A DNA stretch of 64,000 nt from the NCBI RefSeq assembly GCF_910592395.1, contig NC_088321.1:12154001-12218000 (forward strand). Direction: 5' to 3'. The notes under the pieces were generated by a model. The model was not told the origin of the DNA and did not search any database. It was given only the letters and a program-made list of their open reading frames with translations. Each line of letters starts with the position of its first letter. Position 1 is the stretch's first letter. Below are positions 23,369 through 36,837 of the stretch, piece by piece. The translations under genes were made by a program, and so were the position numbers. The DNA is from Lineus longissimus. Taxonomy: Eukaryota; Nemertea; Pilidiophora; Heteronemertea; Lineidae.

Positions 23369-23931
23369 CGCTCTCATAAATACTTACAACTTCTCTTAGA
23401 TTCAACACACATGGAAATATCATCAGGTTCGACATCGCACCGAGAAACTGATCACATGAATGGTAGCGTTTTGATGGAAATAGTAAACGGCAACCAAGAA
23501 AAGTAAAGCTACCTGGCGGGGTATTGACATATACAGTGTGCGATGTAGCATTCAGTTTTACTCCGTCGAGGTAAATCTTATGGCTGTTTCTTATCATGTC
23601 CACCGTTACAACAAGAAAATACCAAACACGCGCATTGAGTACTTTTCTAGTAAGAGAGCTTCGCGCCCAGTGCTCATGAGGTCGGTGGTTACATACCACT
23701 TCTATGAAACCAGAGCTACCTACATAAACGTTAAAGTGACTTCCAGTACTCCAAATCATAGTTTTACTTCTCGTGTTATGGTGACGCCGCCGAAAGTAGA
23801 GAACAAACGAAACGGCATCGTATCTCTGAAGATCAATGTTTAGCTCAACCCTATGAGTACATTGATCATCATTAAATGAGAGAACCTCACCAAGGAAACT
23901 AGACTTAACGTAATTTGCACCTTTTTTTACA
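23369..23931 (-). CDS. LamG-domain exon of a lectin-like protein, unit U3 (divergent loops)
   Basis: The exon is 563 nt with an intact frame between the conserved acceptor and GTAAGT donor. It is the most divergent copy: VYVGSSGFIEVV and ARSSLTRKVLNAR in the first half, HTVYVNTPPGSFTF and a changed loop FLGCRLLFPSKRYHSC in the second, where the Cys position is shifted by one. The structural core is unchanged. A 2-nt insertion near 23325 breaks the read-through frame, but it lies past the donor and so in putative intron; I do not call this copy a pseudogene. Confidence 0.7.
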
Positions 23932-25061
23932 CTGGGGAGTTTAAAATCGTAGAGTTACACTGTTTCGCAATTAAAGACACAGTTGTTAGCCGCTACATGT
24001 AGATAGGTGGAGACATTCCGAGGCCATAAATGACAGCGTTTTTCCACGAAGCCACACACAAAGTGTATAGACATAAAACGACCTCAACTGTAGTGGAGCC
24101 ACTCAGCGGGCTTTTACGCGAATGATCTAATGGACCAGGTATGGAACTAACGACCGGAAAAAGCCAAGAAAAATAAAGTAGGTGGTATGTTGCTGTGAAG
24201 CTTTCTATTGGAGGAGATTGAAAGCTACCCTTGTTCTGCAGTTGGACAATGTTTGAGGCTGGGCCAGAGAGTAGAAAACTCAATGTCTAATTTGCCGTGC
24301 TAAGGATTGAAAGTATACGTTGCTAACTTAACTATTTGAGGCATGCATTTTGTGAGAAAAAAACAAGACGAGCCAATAGTAGCGATGGCCGTTGAACATG
24401 AATAGAATTGTGGAAGTATCGATCTGTTGTCAAGGTTTGGTACCGAGTGCAATTTAAAGAAAATGCAGTGATATTACTTCCAAAGTAAAGCATTTACCAC
24501 AATAAAGAAATACATCTGTTATAAGACGCATTTACCTTATATTTTGGTCAGTCCCATTAAGAAAGAAAACCTTGGTGTCTGAAAGGCAAAGGAGCAGATC
24601 GCTGTTTCATTATAAATGTCATCTAAACTCGCCTTTGTCAATCTGAAACTACTTCTAAGATACGAAATTGTAAAAACAACTAATACAAACTGACATGTTA
24701 AAAATTCCTGTCCATTTTGTATTTTTTGAATAGTTTGACAGAAATGCCCCTGCACTCGCTCCCCCCCCCCCCCCCCCCCGTCAAAAAGGTCATCGCACGC
24801 TCAAATGCATCAGCAGGGGGCTATTAGCTTTGTTTTGGCACCTTCATAGGCAATCGTGCATGACTGATAAGCACCAATATATTGAACATGCGATCCAAGG
24901 GAATGGCATTAAAATGTAATACCCAAGTCAATGCAAATATTGGCTGTGACTACTAGTGCGGATTTGACTGATTCCAAAATAATAGTCACCTCTGTGGTTC
25001 ATACATGTGTCTCCGGTACTTCCAAAGGCTTTGGATTGAAGGAGCACTATAACGGTAAGTA

Positions 25062-25206
25062 GGTGGCGTATCTTCAAACTGAAAGTTTTAGGCTCACAAT
25101 ACACCACCAATCCACGCATCTTCAAACTTAAAGATGTAGGCTCACAATACACCACCAATCCACGCATCTTTAATCCGAAAGCTGTAGGCTCACAATACAC
25201 CCCCAA
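25062..25206. repeat. 48-bp minisatellite (U3), three copies
   Basis: It contains three 48-bp units and no L2-like insertion. The order of variants (GTTTTAGG, then AGATGTAGG, then the TTTAATCCG variant) matches the right-hand end of the U1 array. Confidence 0.85.
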
Positions 25207-25938
25207 TCAAAATACAGTGACTTTTCTGCCTGTGCGAGTGGGTGTTAGTTTTTCCTTTTTAATCAATGCTGATGATCAAATTTGCTCACATTTCTGAACT
25301 GTTTTGGCAAGGAGTTGTACTTTTAGTACAACAGGTACGAACAAATTAGTAGAACCAAAGATCTCATTTTCACAATTTCTTAATGACACACGACAAATGT
25401 TTTTTTCGGCTCGACCTCTAGCCCTCTTTTGTTCAGAATGAAATTCAAAGTGTAAAATAAGGATATTTATACTGGCAGTTTACAGACAAACATAATAATA
25501 GGATCGTGTGGTCAGATGTGTGAAAGCAGAATACATGTAATTGAATAATTGAACCATAGTATATGTTCATGTTTTAGTAAACATTCAGGAAGAATGCAGA
25601 CCCTTGCTGTGCTAATTGTCTATTCAACGGTGGTCTGTTGCTCTTAATAAATAATGCTTCTTTGATTCTTAATTCGAAGTCGGTGTTAGCAGTTGCTAAT
25701 ATGGAAAAGTTGTTCAGGTCAGCATTCTTCCTACATGTTGGGCAAACTGCCAAGTCGTCGGAGACGGCCGATCGTCTAAACTGTAAATGTGGAGATCTAG
25801 GTCGACGGAAATCCAGATAGGATAATTATAACATTCTTAGTCAAGACGTAGTTCAGTTCCTTGTACATGTGTATGTACATGCGTTCCAAAATTCTTGTAA
25901 GACCTGAGAGAAAATTGACCTAAATTGATTTCAAAAAC

Positions 25939-27183
25939 TAATTCCTCTATCTTTTCCTGATTTATACGACAAAAGTTCGACATGAGCAGACTTCTCCCTG
26001 AAAGGTATGATTTCCAGTAAACCTGTGAAAATACTATGGCTCCCAAAATATGGTAATAAAGTTCAAACGCTTATGTTGAGTGGGGTGATTGATCGATGTG
26101 ACATAATTAATAGAGCTAATTTGCATTCACACTAAAAACATTCTGAGTGTTTGATTCAAACCTCATTAACCCCATTCAACAAATGCCTTTGATCTTGATT
26201 GCCCTATTTTTGGAAGCCCTGATATTTTTCACCGCTTTTTAAAAAATCCAACCTTTCAGGGAAACACCAGGAGGCTATTTCCGACTTCTAAACAGTTTCT
26301 CCTGTTTCTAGCGTTAGAGACAAATGTCGAACTTTTATCAGATGAATCAGAAAAAAGTCGGAGAAACTGTTAGAAAGTCGGAACAAGCCTCCTGGTGTAT
26401 GCCGTCTGTCAGGTGAATCCCCCCCAAAAATTGAAAATCAATGTAGATAATATTCCTTCATTGTCAGAGTGTTGGCTGAACGCTAACTTCACGCTGACGA
26501 TCTCATGCAACATGGTGAAAAATTCGCAGTCGAATATTTGATCCGAAGTTTGATTCCCGAGCCTTGTTATTCAAGTCAAGTTATGTCACCAACACTGGTT
26601 TTAACATAACTTGTGGCGTTGAGTCGAATGAACTTAACTATGAGATGAGGCAGAGTTGATTTAATTCAAGCGTAAGAGAAAAAAATCTGTTTTGAACAGC
26701 AAGGCCCTGGACGATACACATTATAGAACTCTCGATTGTGTTTCTCGAGAGACAAGACCACTAATGAATATTCATAGGTTGGAGGGTCAAGGCCTATCAA
26801 TTAGACGAGTGCATGTTTTTAACTCTCAAGTACATATTTGGAGAGGTATTGAAAAAATAATTGCTGTGGCAAGTCTACAGATATAAAGAAATTATTTGAT
26901 GAAAAAATTTATTTCGAATTATGCTAATTGGGTATTAGGGGGCGTGTTTTGAGTTTTTTCTGCCAGTTGGCTGAAAAGAGAGGAAATATCAAAGTCTGTC
27001 TAATTTGTCGATTAAAAAAAAATTTCCGTTGTCAATCACCGATTTAAATCGCACCAGTTACTCGCAAGACTAACCCGTATATCATATCCGAATTTCAGTT
27101 TCACTACTTGACGCATTCTTTGATGCGTCGCGGTCAAACATTGACAATTTAACTGCTAAAAGGCTTAAAAAATCAATTGTGGT
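25939..27183. mobile_element. 1.25-kb insert with nested inverted repeats (U3)
   Basis: This block is present only in U3 and U6, between TTGATTTCAAAAAC and CTCGACGTCTGG, which are nearly adjacent in the other units. It holds several inverted-repeat pairs: an ACACCAGGAGGCT arm near 26266 with its complement near 26385, an AAAGTTCGACAT arm near 25971 with its complement near 26322, and GAGACAAGACCAC near 26748 with its complement ending at 27191. No transposase frame is seen. It is probably a foldback-type or composite non-autonomous element; deletion from the other units is the alternative. Confidence 0.5.
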
Positions 27184-28522
27184 CTTGTCTCTCGACGTCT
27201 GGATTACTAAGGCGGGCCATAACACATCAGAGATATATCCATAGTGCTTTCGACGAAGGCGTGGATATATAGCCGCTGCTGATCATCACGACGGAAGTTT
27301 TATTTATCCTCCATGCCCCTTGTTGTTAAGAAATTACTCCTAAACTCGGCGTTATGTTTTCTGGACTCGACTCTCTTTACGACTAGCCATGACGATATTT
27401 CATGGAAATGAGTTATTAGCTTGCAAACTCGGTGAAAGTGTCATCTACTATGCCTTAACCAAGTTGCATAAAGGGCAAAATCACTCGCTGAAGACCTTTT
27501 TTTCATTTTGAAGTGCATCCAAAGAAATAGGTGTGACGTTTTCGGCAGCATCTTAATTAAGAACGCATTTGCAGTCACGAGTCGCTGAGATGGTTCCATT
27601 ATCTAGTGACACTGATGGAAGTCATCACAAATGTTCTATGTCTGTATTTTCCGAGTTATTTTTTATTAATCAGTACTTAGCCTAATATATGTTGATATAG
27701 CAGCCAGCATATAGCCAAAGAGGGTAGTTCTAATCTTTTTCCTGATAAAGCCCAAAATGCTGGCACTTTCCGGTACAACACGCAAGTGCTGGTAACACAT
27801 TATTTTGCAGCAGCGCAGAAAGGGTGTCTCCATGATTTACGATCAATCCTCTGTTGCAACAGTAAGAAGTCCGTCATTTGAAGTTCCAGCCTCATTCATT
27901 CGGTTTTGATTACTATGGCAAGTGCCAGAATTGTTGTGACAGGTAGGCCTACTCTAGCTACTTATGCTTAGAATATAAAACGAAGGTTCGTGCAACGAGT
28001 GAGAGCTTTCTTTCACACAGATTAAACATACAGCAGGTTTTACTAGATACGACAGCAAATTATTGACATTGATTATATTCATTCACGAATAGTCGTAAAG
28101 ATAAAGCCTTTATTGTTCGTATTGCTTGAGTTCGAAGCAAAAAAGATGAAAGGTTGCAAAATCGATCGATTTATATGCATACAATTTTGAATGTATTCTG
28201 TTTTCCCTCAAATCTTTGCTTTTGGTCCTTAAGGTCCCGATAGATGACCAGTGGTCAAACCGAAATTTTCCAGTTACCACGACTACTCAGTGTGCAATGC
28301 ATGAGTCAGCATCTTGAAAAATAAAGTTTTCGTACCCAGTTGGAATTAAGTTTGTGAAAATGCTGTTTTTTCATTAATGTTTGCGAATCACGAAAAGAAC
28401 AGCACGAACGTTTTGGAGTAATCATAGACTCAAAACGAACTAAATAAAAACAGAGCCGTTCAAATAAATTAATTCAAGTGAAAGACTCTGATTAAAACGA
28501 CTCTAATAAAAAAGTTCGCGCC

Positions 28523-28696
28523 GGTGTAACATCTGTGGTTGTTTCCCATGTGTCAGTTTTTCCAAACAATAGGCAGCTAGAGAGACCACGACTTTTCAAT
28601 AGGGGGATACACAGAAAACTTGTCAATCTATTTTTGATCGTTCCCAAACAATGAGGGGAAACACTCAAAAACAGAAACACTCAAAAACATTACACC
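28523..28696. mobile_element. 175-bp MITE-like insert (U3)
   Basis: It has the same CCGGTGTAA borders and interior as the U2 copy. Confidence 0.55.
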
Positions 28697-29868
28697 GGGT
28701 CTAGATAAACTACTGGACCAAACCTAAATATAGTCGTTTATTTTTGTCCTGGAAATACTTTATATATATCCTCTGGTAGCAGTCCTTTTGCTTTTGGGCA
28801 GTGAAAGTGTGGTCGTGCGTTTCTGTGATGCATGCCTTGCTGTGATACGGCCTGCTGTTTGACATATAAGCCTGCATAATACTACACGACTTGTGGGCAA
28901 GAACCGAGGTGCATATTCGTCTGCGAGCCGCTCCTCTCTGATCTCATTTAGCCTCACTCTTCACTATGTCTTGATCACCTCGTTGCTCTCTTTGATTGAT
29001 ATCTTATAAAGTGTATCATAGACATCAATTGTTGTATTACATCATTGGTGATGGTACCCAATGCAATAACTGGGACAAGGCGTAGCATCGGTGCCTCAGC
29101 CAGGCGTTTAGCTTTGATGCACATATTATGTAGTCACGGAAGATTACCAACATGCGTCACTCTGAATTGCAGCACGATTTTTTATCTAACTCATGCTTGA
29201 GGTCAGTGAAATTCAGGGCACAAAGTTATATCATCTCCGATGAACTTTATTGTATTCCTGAGAATTTAGGAGAAGCCAATTTTTACCCACCTCCTAGTCT
29301 CACATACACTCCTACACAGGTGGCCCGAAATATTGTACGATCAATCAAAAAGCACGCGTTTTGGCATTTTTTAGTTGTACAGCGGGTTAAAGCTGTTTAA
29401 GACATTGTTTTATTGTTGAAATCGCACAAAAAATTACGTAAAATGTAGACGAACTTTCCTTGTCCGCCATCTTTGTTCTTGGTTCTTTTCCGCTGCAGCA
29501 GCAGACGAGGTGGTGTGGGAATTAGGAAGAGGACCAGAACAGTTCCCGAACGCATTCTTGCGTGTTCGACTCCTTCGAGAACACCGTTCTGGGTTCGAGA
29601 ACGGGGAGTCGAATACAAACCTCGCGTCGCCGTCGGGTCGGGTTCTTGCGAAATTTACGCAACTCGGCGCAATAGAGGTAGATATGACGTGACATACAAT
29701 TTTGTGACATCATACGATGTAAATGGCGTCACTATGAAATTGTTATTCTGCAGATCTACGCTCAATTGTTCTAACGAAGAATGCTATTTAACTTAACGAG
29801 TCAGATGGCATCCTCCTTTACGGAACAATATTGTAACGGTGTATCCCGTGCTTTCCTGAAATTATTTA

Positions 29869-30062
29869 TTAAATATATTGAAGAATTTCACAAGAATGTG
29901 AGTAAATATCAAAACTAAACGCTTTACATTTCTCAATGCGTGTTTTCGTGGCATAACAATACAAGCTGCATTGGATCTTTGAACGGACAGGTCCTCTGTT
30001 ATAAGATATCTCGTCAATGGAGTCTGAGTCGCCGTCTTCCTTTATGAACATAAGTCGGTTTT
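29869..30062 (-). CDS. PAN/apple-domain terminal exon, unit U4
   Basis: This 194-nt exon is identical in peptide to U3 (YSHSCEIL), with the same TTTAG acceptor and stop. Confidence 0.65.
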
Positions 30063-31030
30063 CTAAACAACAATAGCCAACAGTCAACAACATTCCATTT
30101 GAATAGTGTACTGACCATAAACATTGGCTGAAGTGGAAGCATTGACTTTCTCACACCAAACACTGGGAGGGTAGAGCTACATTTGTAAAATGAATGTCAA
30201 AATGACACAAGACCGCTCCAACTAAGTGGTTTGTGAAGAGACATTAATACTGAAATGACAACGAGCAACAACTTCTATTTTGACACAACTCAAACTCAAC
30301 ATTGTAACTTGATGTTGTCATCTTTCTAAATGGCTTACCAACCCAAGCAGCTATAGAATCATATGAGATTCATCGTTAGGATCTTATTCAGTTATTTTGT
30401 CTATGCGCATGTAATTTCGTCATAAGATTCCTGTATAATTCTTAGTTATGATTTTAACATGTATATGTACACAAGACTGAACTTAACCATAACTCTGGAT
30501 ATTATGACAAAAAAACAGTTCTCTTTACTTGTGATCGTGGACCATTTCACATTCGGGACAGTGCTGCATGAATCGATAGTCACCAGTGATATTCTGATCG
30601 ACATTCAAATTCATTGAAGTCAAAATTCACAGTCAGAAAGTTTGGATGAAACCACTCTGTGAAGGCAAGACATACTTACTTTCATATTTGACTGGCATGA
30701 AAATGGTAAGATTAGAACTACATGTAGTAATACAATGAATTTTTCAAGTAAAAGTACCCACAATTTGATTGGTTTTGACTGAATAACTTTGTCACAATGC
30801 CGTATCACACGTAAATGATCTTAGCTAATATTCTGGTTGGTTCATGATTTGTAAGCATGAAGGATACACATTATGTTTGTATGCATTTGCACGGTTGATA
30901 ACCGTGTACCGTTCAACGAACTTCCGTTTTGCCATGATCATATTTTTACAATTTTCGGTAAGTTCCTGTTGTTTATACCTGTATAGCTTTTTCATAGATT
31001 TCTTATAATTCTGTAAAACTTCAAACTTAC

Positions 31031-31593
31031 CGCTCTCATAAATACTTACAACTTCTCTTAGATTCAACACACATGGAAATATCATCAGGTTCGACATCGC
31101 ACCGAGAAACTGATCACATGAATGGTAGCGTTCTGATGTAGGTGTTAAACAGCGACCAAGAAAATTAAAGCTACCTGGCAGGGTATTGACATATGAATTG
31201 TGCGATGTAGCATTCAGTTTTACTCCGTCGAGGTAAATCTTATGGCTGTTTCTTATCATGTCCACCGTTACAACAAGAAAATACCAAACACGCGCCTTGA
31301 GTACTTTTCTAGTATCAGATATTCGCTCCCAGTGCTCATGAGGTCGGTGGTTACAAATTACTTTTATTAAACCAGAGCTAGCTACAAAAACGTTAAAGTG
31401 ACTTCCAGTAGTCCAAATCATAGCTTCACTTCTCGTGTTATGGTGACGCCGCCGAAAGTAGAGAACAAACGAAACGGCATCGTATCTCTGAAGATCAATG
31501 TTTAGCTCAACCCTGTGAGTACATTGATCATCATTAAATGAGAGAACCTCACCAAGGAAACTTGACTTAACGTAATTTGCACCTTTTTTTACA
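31031..31593 (-). CDS. LamG-domain exon of a lectin-like protein, unit U4
   Basis: The exon is 563 nt with an intact frame and conserved splice sites. The peptide is nearly that of U1 (VASSG, HEHWERISD, FLGRCLTPTSERYHSC), differing at AMIWTTG. LamG of U4 thus groups with U1 while its PAN exon groups with U3, another sign of exchange among units. Confidence 0.72.
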
Positions 31594-33258
31594 CTGGGGA
31601 GTTTAAAATCGTAAAGTTACACTGTTTCGCAATTAAAGACACAGTTGTAAGCCGCTACATGTAGATAGGTGGAGACATTCCGAGTCCATAAATGACAACG
31701 TTTTTCCACGAAGCCACACACAAAGTGTATAGACATAAAACGACCTAGTGGAGCCACTCAGCGGGCTTTTAAGCGAATTATCTAATGGACCAGGTATGGA
31801 ATTAACGACCAGAAAAAGCCAAGAAAAATAAAGTAGGTGGTATGTTGCTGTGAAGCTTTCTATTGGAGGAGATTGAAAGCTACCCTTGTTCTACAGTTGG
31901 ACAATGTTTGAGGCTGGGCCAGAGAGTAGAAAACTCAATGTCTAATTTGCCGTGCTAAGGATTGAAAGTATACGTTGCTAACTTAACTATTTGAGGCATG
32001 CATTGTGTGAGAAAAAAACAAGACGAGCCAATAGTAGCGATGGCCGTTGAACTAATTGTGGAAGACTCGATCTATTGTTAAGGTTTGGTACCGAGTGCAA
32101 TTTGAAGAAAATGCAGTGGTATTACTTCCAAAGTAAAGCGTTTATCACAATAAAAAAATACATCCGTTATAAGACGCATTTACCTTATATTTTTGTCAGT
32201 CCCATTAAGAAAGAAAACCTTGGTGTCTGAAATGCAAAGGGGCAGAACGCCGTTTCATTATGAATGTTATCTAAACTCGCCTTTGTTAATCTGAAACTAC
32301 TTCTAAGATACGAAATTGTAAAAACAACTAACACAAAACTGACATGTTAAAAATTCCTGTCCATTTTTGTATTAGTTGAATAGTTTGACAGAAACGCCCT
32401 TGCACTCGCTCCCCCCGTCAAAAAGGTCATCGCACGCTCAAATGCATCAGCAAGGGGCTAGCAGCTTTGTTTTGGTACCTTCATAGGCAATCGTGCATTA
32501 CTGATTAGCACCAATACTTCAACATTCGATCCAAGAGAATGGCATTAAAATGCAATACCCAAGTCAATGCAAATATTGGCTGTGACTACCAGTGCGCATT
32601 ATTATAGACATTGGTGCATTTTGCAACAAGCCATTTTTAAAAATTGGTAAAAATAAGCATAGTTTATCTTTTTTGTAAAGGGCTACATATAGCACGGTTT
32701 ATCAATACAAGTCTTTTACCCATATGTTTTAAAGAAATGACTGTGAGATTATTTTTGTGGAATGCCTTTTTTTAATGGACTGCATCACTTCTAACACGTG
32801 AGTGCTTCACGCACAGGTCAGTCGATCATGTAGATCGACATCAATAACTTCACACAAGCAATATCATATAATAGTCTGCAACAAGCTGATTGTTGCGCTG
32901 TCAATGACGCTGTCCCTAATATCGACAATGGGCACGCACATGATGACCAAACATTTTGCTGCAACCTCAGAAATGATATTGGGATTGCAGGTACATCGTA
33001 AGCAATGCCGACGCAACTGGTTAATTTGCCAATGCATGTAGGGTATTTTAAGATGTAATCGGATTTGAATTTATGGTATGATATGATATTAGATTTAAAA
33101 GGTTATCATCACTAAATTTGTGGGACCTGAAATGACTGCCAGAGCGGCATTGGCAGGGATTTGACTGATTCCAAAATAATAGTCACCTCTGTGGTTCATA
33201 CATGTGTCTCCGGTACTTCCAAAGGCTTTGGATTGCAGGAGCACTATAACGGTGAGTA

Positions 33259-33645
33259 GGTGGCGCATCTTCAAACTGAAAGTTGTAGGCTCACAATACA
33301 CCACCAATGCACGCATCTTCAAACTGAAAGTTGTAGGCTCACAATACACCCCCAATCCACACATCTTCAATCCGAAAGATGTAGGCTCACAATACACCCC
33401 CAATCCACGCATCTTCAAACTGAAAGCTGTAGGCTCACAATACACCACCGATCCACGCATCTTCAAACTGAAAGCTGTAGGCTCACAATACACCATCAAT
33501 CCACGCATCTTCAAACTGAAAGCTGTAGGCTCACAATACACCACCGATCCACGCATCTTCAAACTGAAAGCTGTAGGCTCACGATACACCACCGATCCAC
33601 GCATCTTCAAACTGAAAGCTGTTGGCTCACAATACACCCCCAAAT
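33259..33645. repeat. 48-bp minisatellite (U4), eight copies, uninterrupted
   Basis: It contains eight 48-bp units with no L2-like element, so it shows the array without that insertion. Three frames, one on minus and two on plus, stay open across it. Confidence 0.9.
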
Positions 33646-34102
33646 CAAAATACAGTGACTTTTCTGCCTGTGCGAATGGGTGTTAGTTTTTCCTTTTTAA
33701 TCAATGCTGATGCTCGAATATGCTCACATTTCTAAACTGTTTTGGCAAGGAGTTGTACTTATAGTACAACAGTTACGAACAAATTAGTAGAACCAGAGAT
33801 CTCATTTTCATAATTTCTTAATAACACACGGCAAATGTTTTCGGCTCGACCTCTAGTCCTCTTTAGTTCAGAATGAAATTCAAAGTGTACAATAAGGATA
33901 TTTATACTGCCAGTTTACAAACAAACATAATAATAGGATTGTGAGGTCAGATTGTGTGAAAGCTGAATAATAGAATAATTAAACCATAGTATATGTTCAT
34001 GTTTTAGTAAACATTCAGGAAGAATGCAGACCCTTGCTGTGCTGATTGTCTATTTAACGGTGGTCTGTTGCTCTTAATAAATAATGCTTCTTCGATTCTT
34101 AA

Positions 34103-34474
34103 TGAGGAACCGATTTATCCGCCGCGTGGCGCTGCAATCGATCATACCAAAACTCTTCATTTCCAATGCATTATCAGGTTATTTCTGAACCCGAAAACGA
34201 TCGCTTATTTTCGACCGATTTCGGCGTCGTTTGCATCTTCCTGTTTTAAATCTATTGAGCTATCAGTTTCTGAAGATAATTTTGCGGAAAATATGCGCGA
34301 TGCCAGTTATTGGGCACGTTTTCTGCTGTTGAAATCCTGCGCAAAAATGTACGCAATGGTTTCCCGTGATTGACCTCATGCGACGTCAACAGACGAGAAA
34401 ATGACGTCATGGCGTCAGAAGGTACGATCGATTGTGGCGCCGCCACTGGCATTTATCTTAACGCCGGTTCCTCA
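34103..34474. mobile_element. 377-bp MITE (U4 copy, 372 bp)
   Basis: The site and termini are the same as in U1, with a short deletion in the left terminal repeat (TGAGGAACCGATTT instead of TGAGGAACCGGCGCGATTT). Confidence 0.75.
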
Positions 34475-36189
34475 TTCGAAGTCGATGTTAGCAGTTGCTG
34501 ATATGGAAACGTTGTTCAGGTCAGCATTCTTCCTACATTTTGGGCAAACTGCTAAGTCGTCGGAGACGGCAGATCGTCTAAACTGTAAATGTGGAGATCT
34601 AGGTCGACGGAAATCCAGATGGATAATTATAACATTCTTAGTCAAGACGTAGTTCAGTTCCTTGTACATGTGTATGTACATGCGTTACAAAATTCTTGTA
34701 AGACCTGAGAGAAAATTGACCTAAATTGATTTCAAAAACGTGATGATTGTGTTTCTCGACGTCTGGATTACAAAGGCAGGGCCATTAACACATCATAGAT
34801 ATATCCATAGTGCTTTCGACGAAGGCGTGGATATATAGCCGCTGCTTATCATCACGACAGAAGTTTTATTTATCCTCCATGCCCCTTGTTATTAAGAAAT
34901 TATTCCTAAACTCGGCGTTATGTCTTCTGGACTCGACTTTCTTTACGACTAGCCATGACGATATTTCATGGAAATGAGTTATTAGCTTGTAAACTCGGTG
35001 AAAATGTTCTCTACCATACCTTAACCAAGTTGTATAAAAGGCAAAATCACTCGCTGAAGACCTTTTTTTTCATTTTGAAGTGCATCCAAAGAAATAGGTG
35101 TGACGTTTTCGGCAGCATCTTAATTAAGAACGCATTTGCAGTCACCAGTCGCTGAGATGGTTCCATTATCTAGTGACACTGATGGAAGTCATCACAAATG
35201 TTCTATGTCTGTATTTTCAGAGTTATTTTTTTAATCAGTACTTAGCCTAATATATGTTGATATAGCAGCCAGCATATAGCCAAAGAGGGTAGTTCTAATC
35301 TTTTTCCTGATAAAGCCCAAAATGCTTTCACTTTCCGGTACAACACGCAAGTGCTGGTAACACATTATTTTGCAGCAGCGCAGAAAAGGGTGTCTCCATG
35401 ATTTACGATCAATCCTCTGTTGCAACAGTAAGAAGGCCGCCATTTGAAGTTCCAGCCTCATTCATTCGGTTTTGATTACTATGGCAAGTGCCAGAATTGT
35501 TGTCACAGGTAGGCCTACTCTAGCTACTTATGCTTAGAATATAAAACGAAGGTTCGTGCAACGAGTGAGAGCTTTCTTTCACACAGATTAAACATACAGC
35601 AGGTTTTACTAGATACGACAGCAAATTATTGACATTGATTATATTCATTCACGAATAGTCGTAAAGATAAAGCCTTTATTGTTCGTATTGCTTGAGTTCG
35701 AAGGAAAAAAGATGAAAAGGTTGCAAAATCGATCGATTTATATGCATACAATTTTGAATGTATTCTGTTTTCCCTCAAATCTTTGCTTTTGGTCCTTAAG
35801 TTCCCGATAGATGACCAGTGGTCAAACCGAAATTTTCCAGTTACCACGACTACTCAGTGTGCAATGCATGAGTCAGCATCTTGAAAAATAAAGTTTTCGT
35901 ACCCAGTCGGAATTAAGTTTGTGAAAATGCTGTTTTTTCATTAATGTTTGCGAATCACGAAAAGAACAGCACGAACGTTTAGGAGTAATCATAGCCTCAA
36001 AACGAACTAAATAAAAACAGAGTCGTTCAAATAAATTAATTCAAGTGAAAGACTCTGATTAAAACGACTCTAATAAAAAAGTTGGCGCCGGTGTAACATC
36101 TGTGGTTGTTTCCCATGTGTCAGTTTTTCCAAACAATAGGCAGCTAGAGAGACCACGAATTTTCAATAGGGGGGATACACAGAAAAACT

Positions 36190-36837
36190 GATGTTATATA
36201 TTTGGATTTTGCTAAAGCTTTCGATTCCGTTCCCCATTGCCTCTTATTACATAAGATTCGTTCCTAAGATTTGTTCCTTTGGAATCTGTGGACGTCTTCT
36301 GAGTTGGTTAACGTCGTATCTTACAAATAGGAAGCAGAGAGTTGTGATTAATGGCTCGGAGTCATCACTTTTAGATGTACTGTCTGGTGTGCCGCAAGGG
36401 TCAATTTTAGGCCCTCTTTTATTCTTATTGTACGTAAATGATATTGCTGAGGTCGTTAGTGTCGGTACTGCCATGGATCTTTTTGCTGATGATTCCAAAA
36501 TGTGTAGGGAGATAGAGTCTGTAACCGACTGTCTGCTACTTCAGACCGACCTTGATAAATTGTACGCTTGGAGTAAACGGTGGGGCATGACATTTAGCCC
36601 AAGCAAATGCATGGTCATGAGTGTTACTAGGAAGTTAAATCCTACATACTTCTTTTACAATATCAATGGTTTTGCATTGTCTCGGGTTGATAAATTCAAG
36701 GATCTTGGTATTGTTTTTTCTTCGGACCTGACATGGTCATCTCATGTCAATGGTATTGCAAGCAGTGCAAGTAGAATGTGGGGTATGATCAGGCGTGTAT
36801 GCGGGCGTACTGCAGACGTTAATTTGAATATACTTTA
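36190..36837 (+). pseudogene. Reverse transcriptase fragment (CR1/Jockey-type LINE), 5' part
   Basis: The first frame reads DVIYLDFAKAFDSVPH (catalytic aspartate motif) and stops near 36265. A frameshift then leads to a second frame with FGICGRLLSWLTSYL, GVPQGSILGPLLFLLYVND and the active-site FADD (family YADD). The frame is cut near 36837 by the pogo insertion. It is a non-functional remnant of a LINE polymerase. Confidence 0.8.

Larger units (their letters stand above)
22074..29737. repeat. Array unit U3
   Basis: This is the shortest gene-bearing unit. It shares with U6 the 1.25-kb insert, a 550-bp deletion that joins GTGCG to GATTTGACTG near 24961, a poly-C run (24763-24779), a short minisatellite and the empty 377-bp MITE site. 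Its last third matches U2. Outside the listed elements the spacer shows no supported gene. Confidence 0.85.

Noticed and set aside
23274-23759. U3 LamG copy as a frameshifted pseudogene
   Set aside because: The 2-nt insertion lies past the GTAAGT donor in putative intron; the exon itself has the same length and an open frame.
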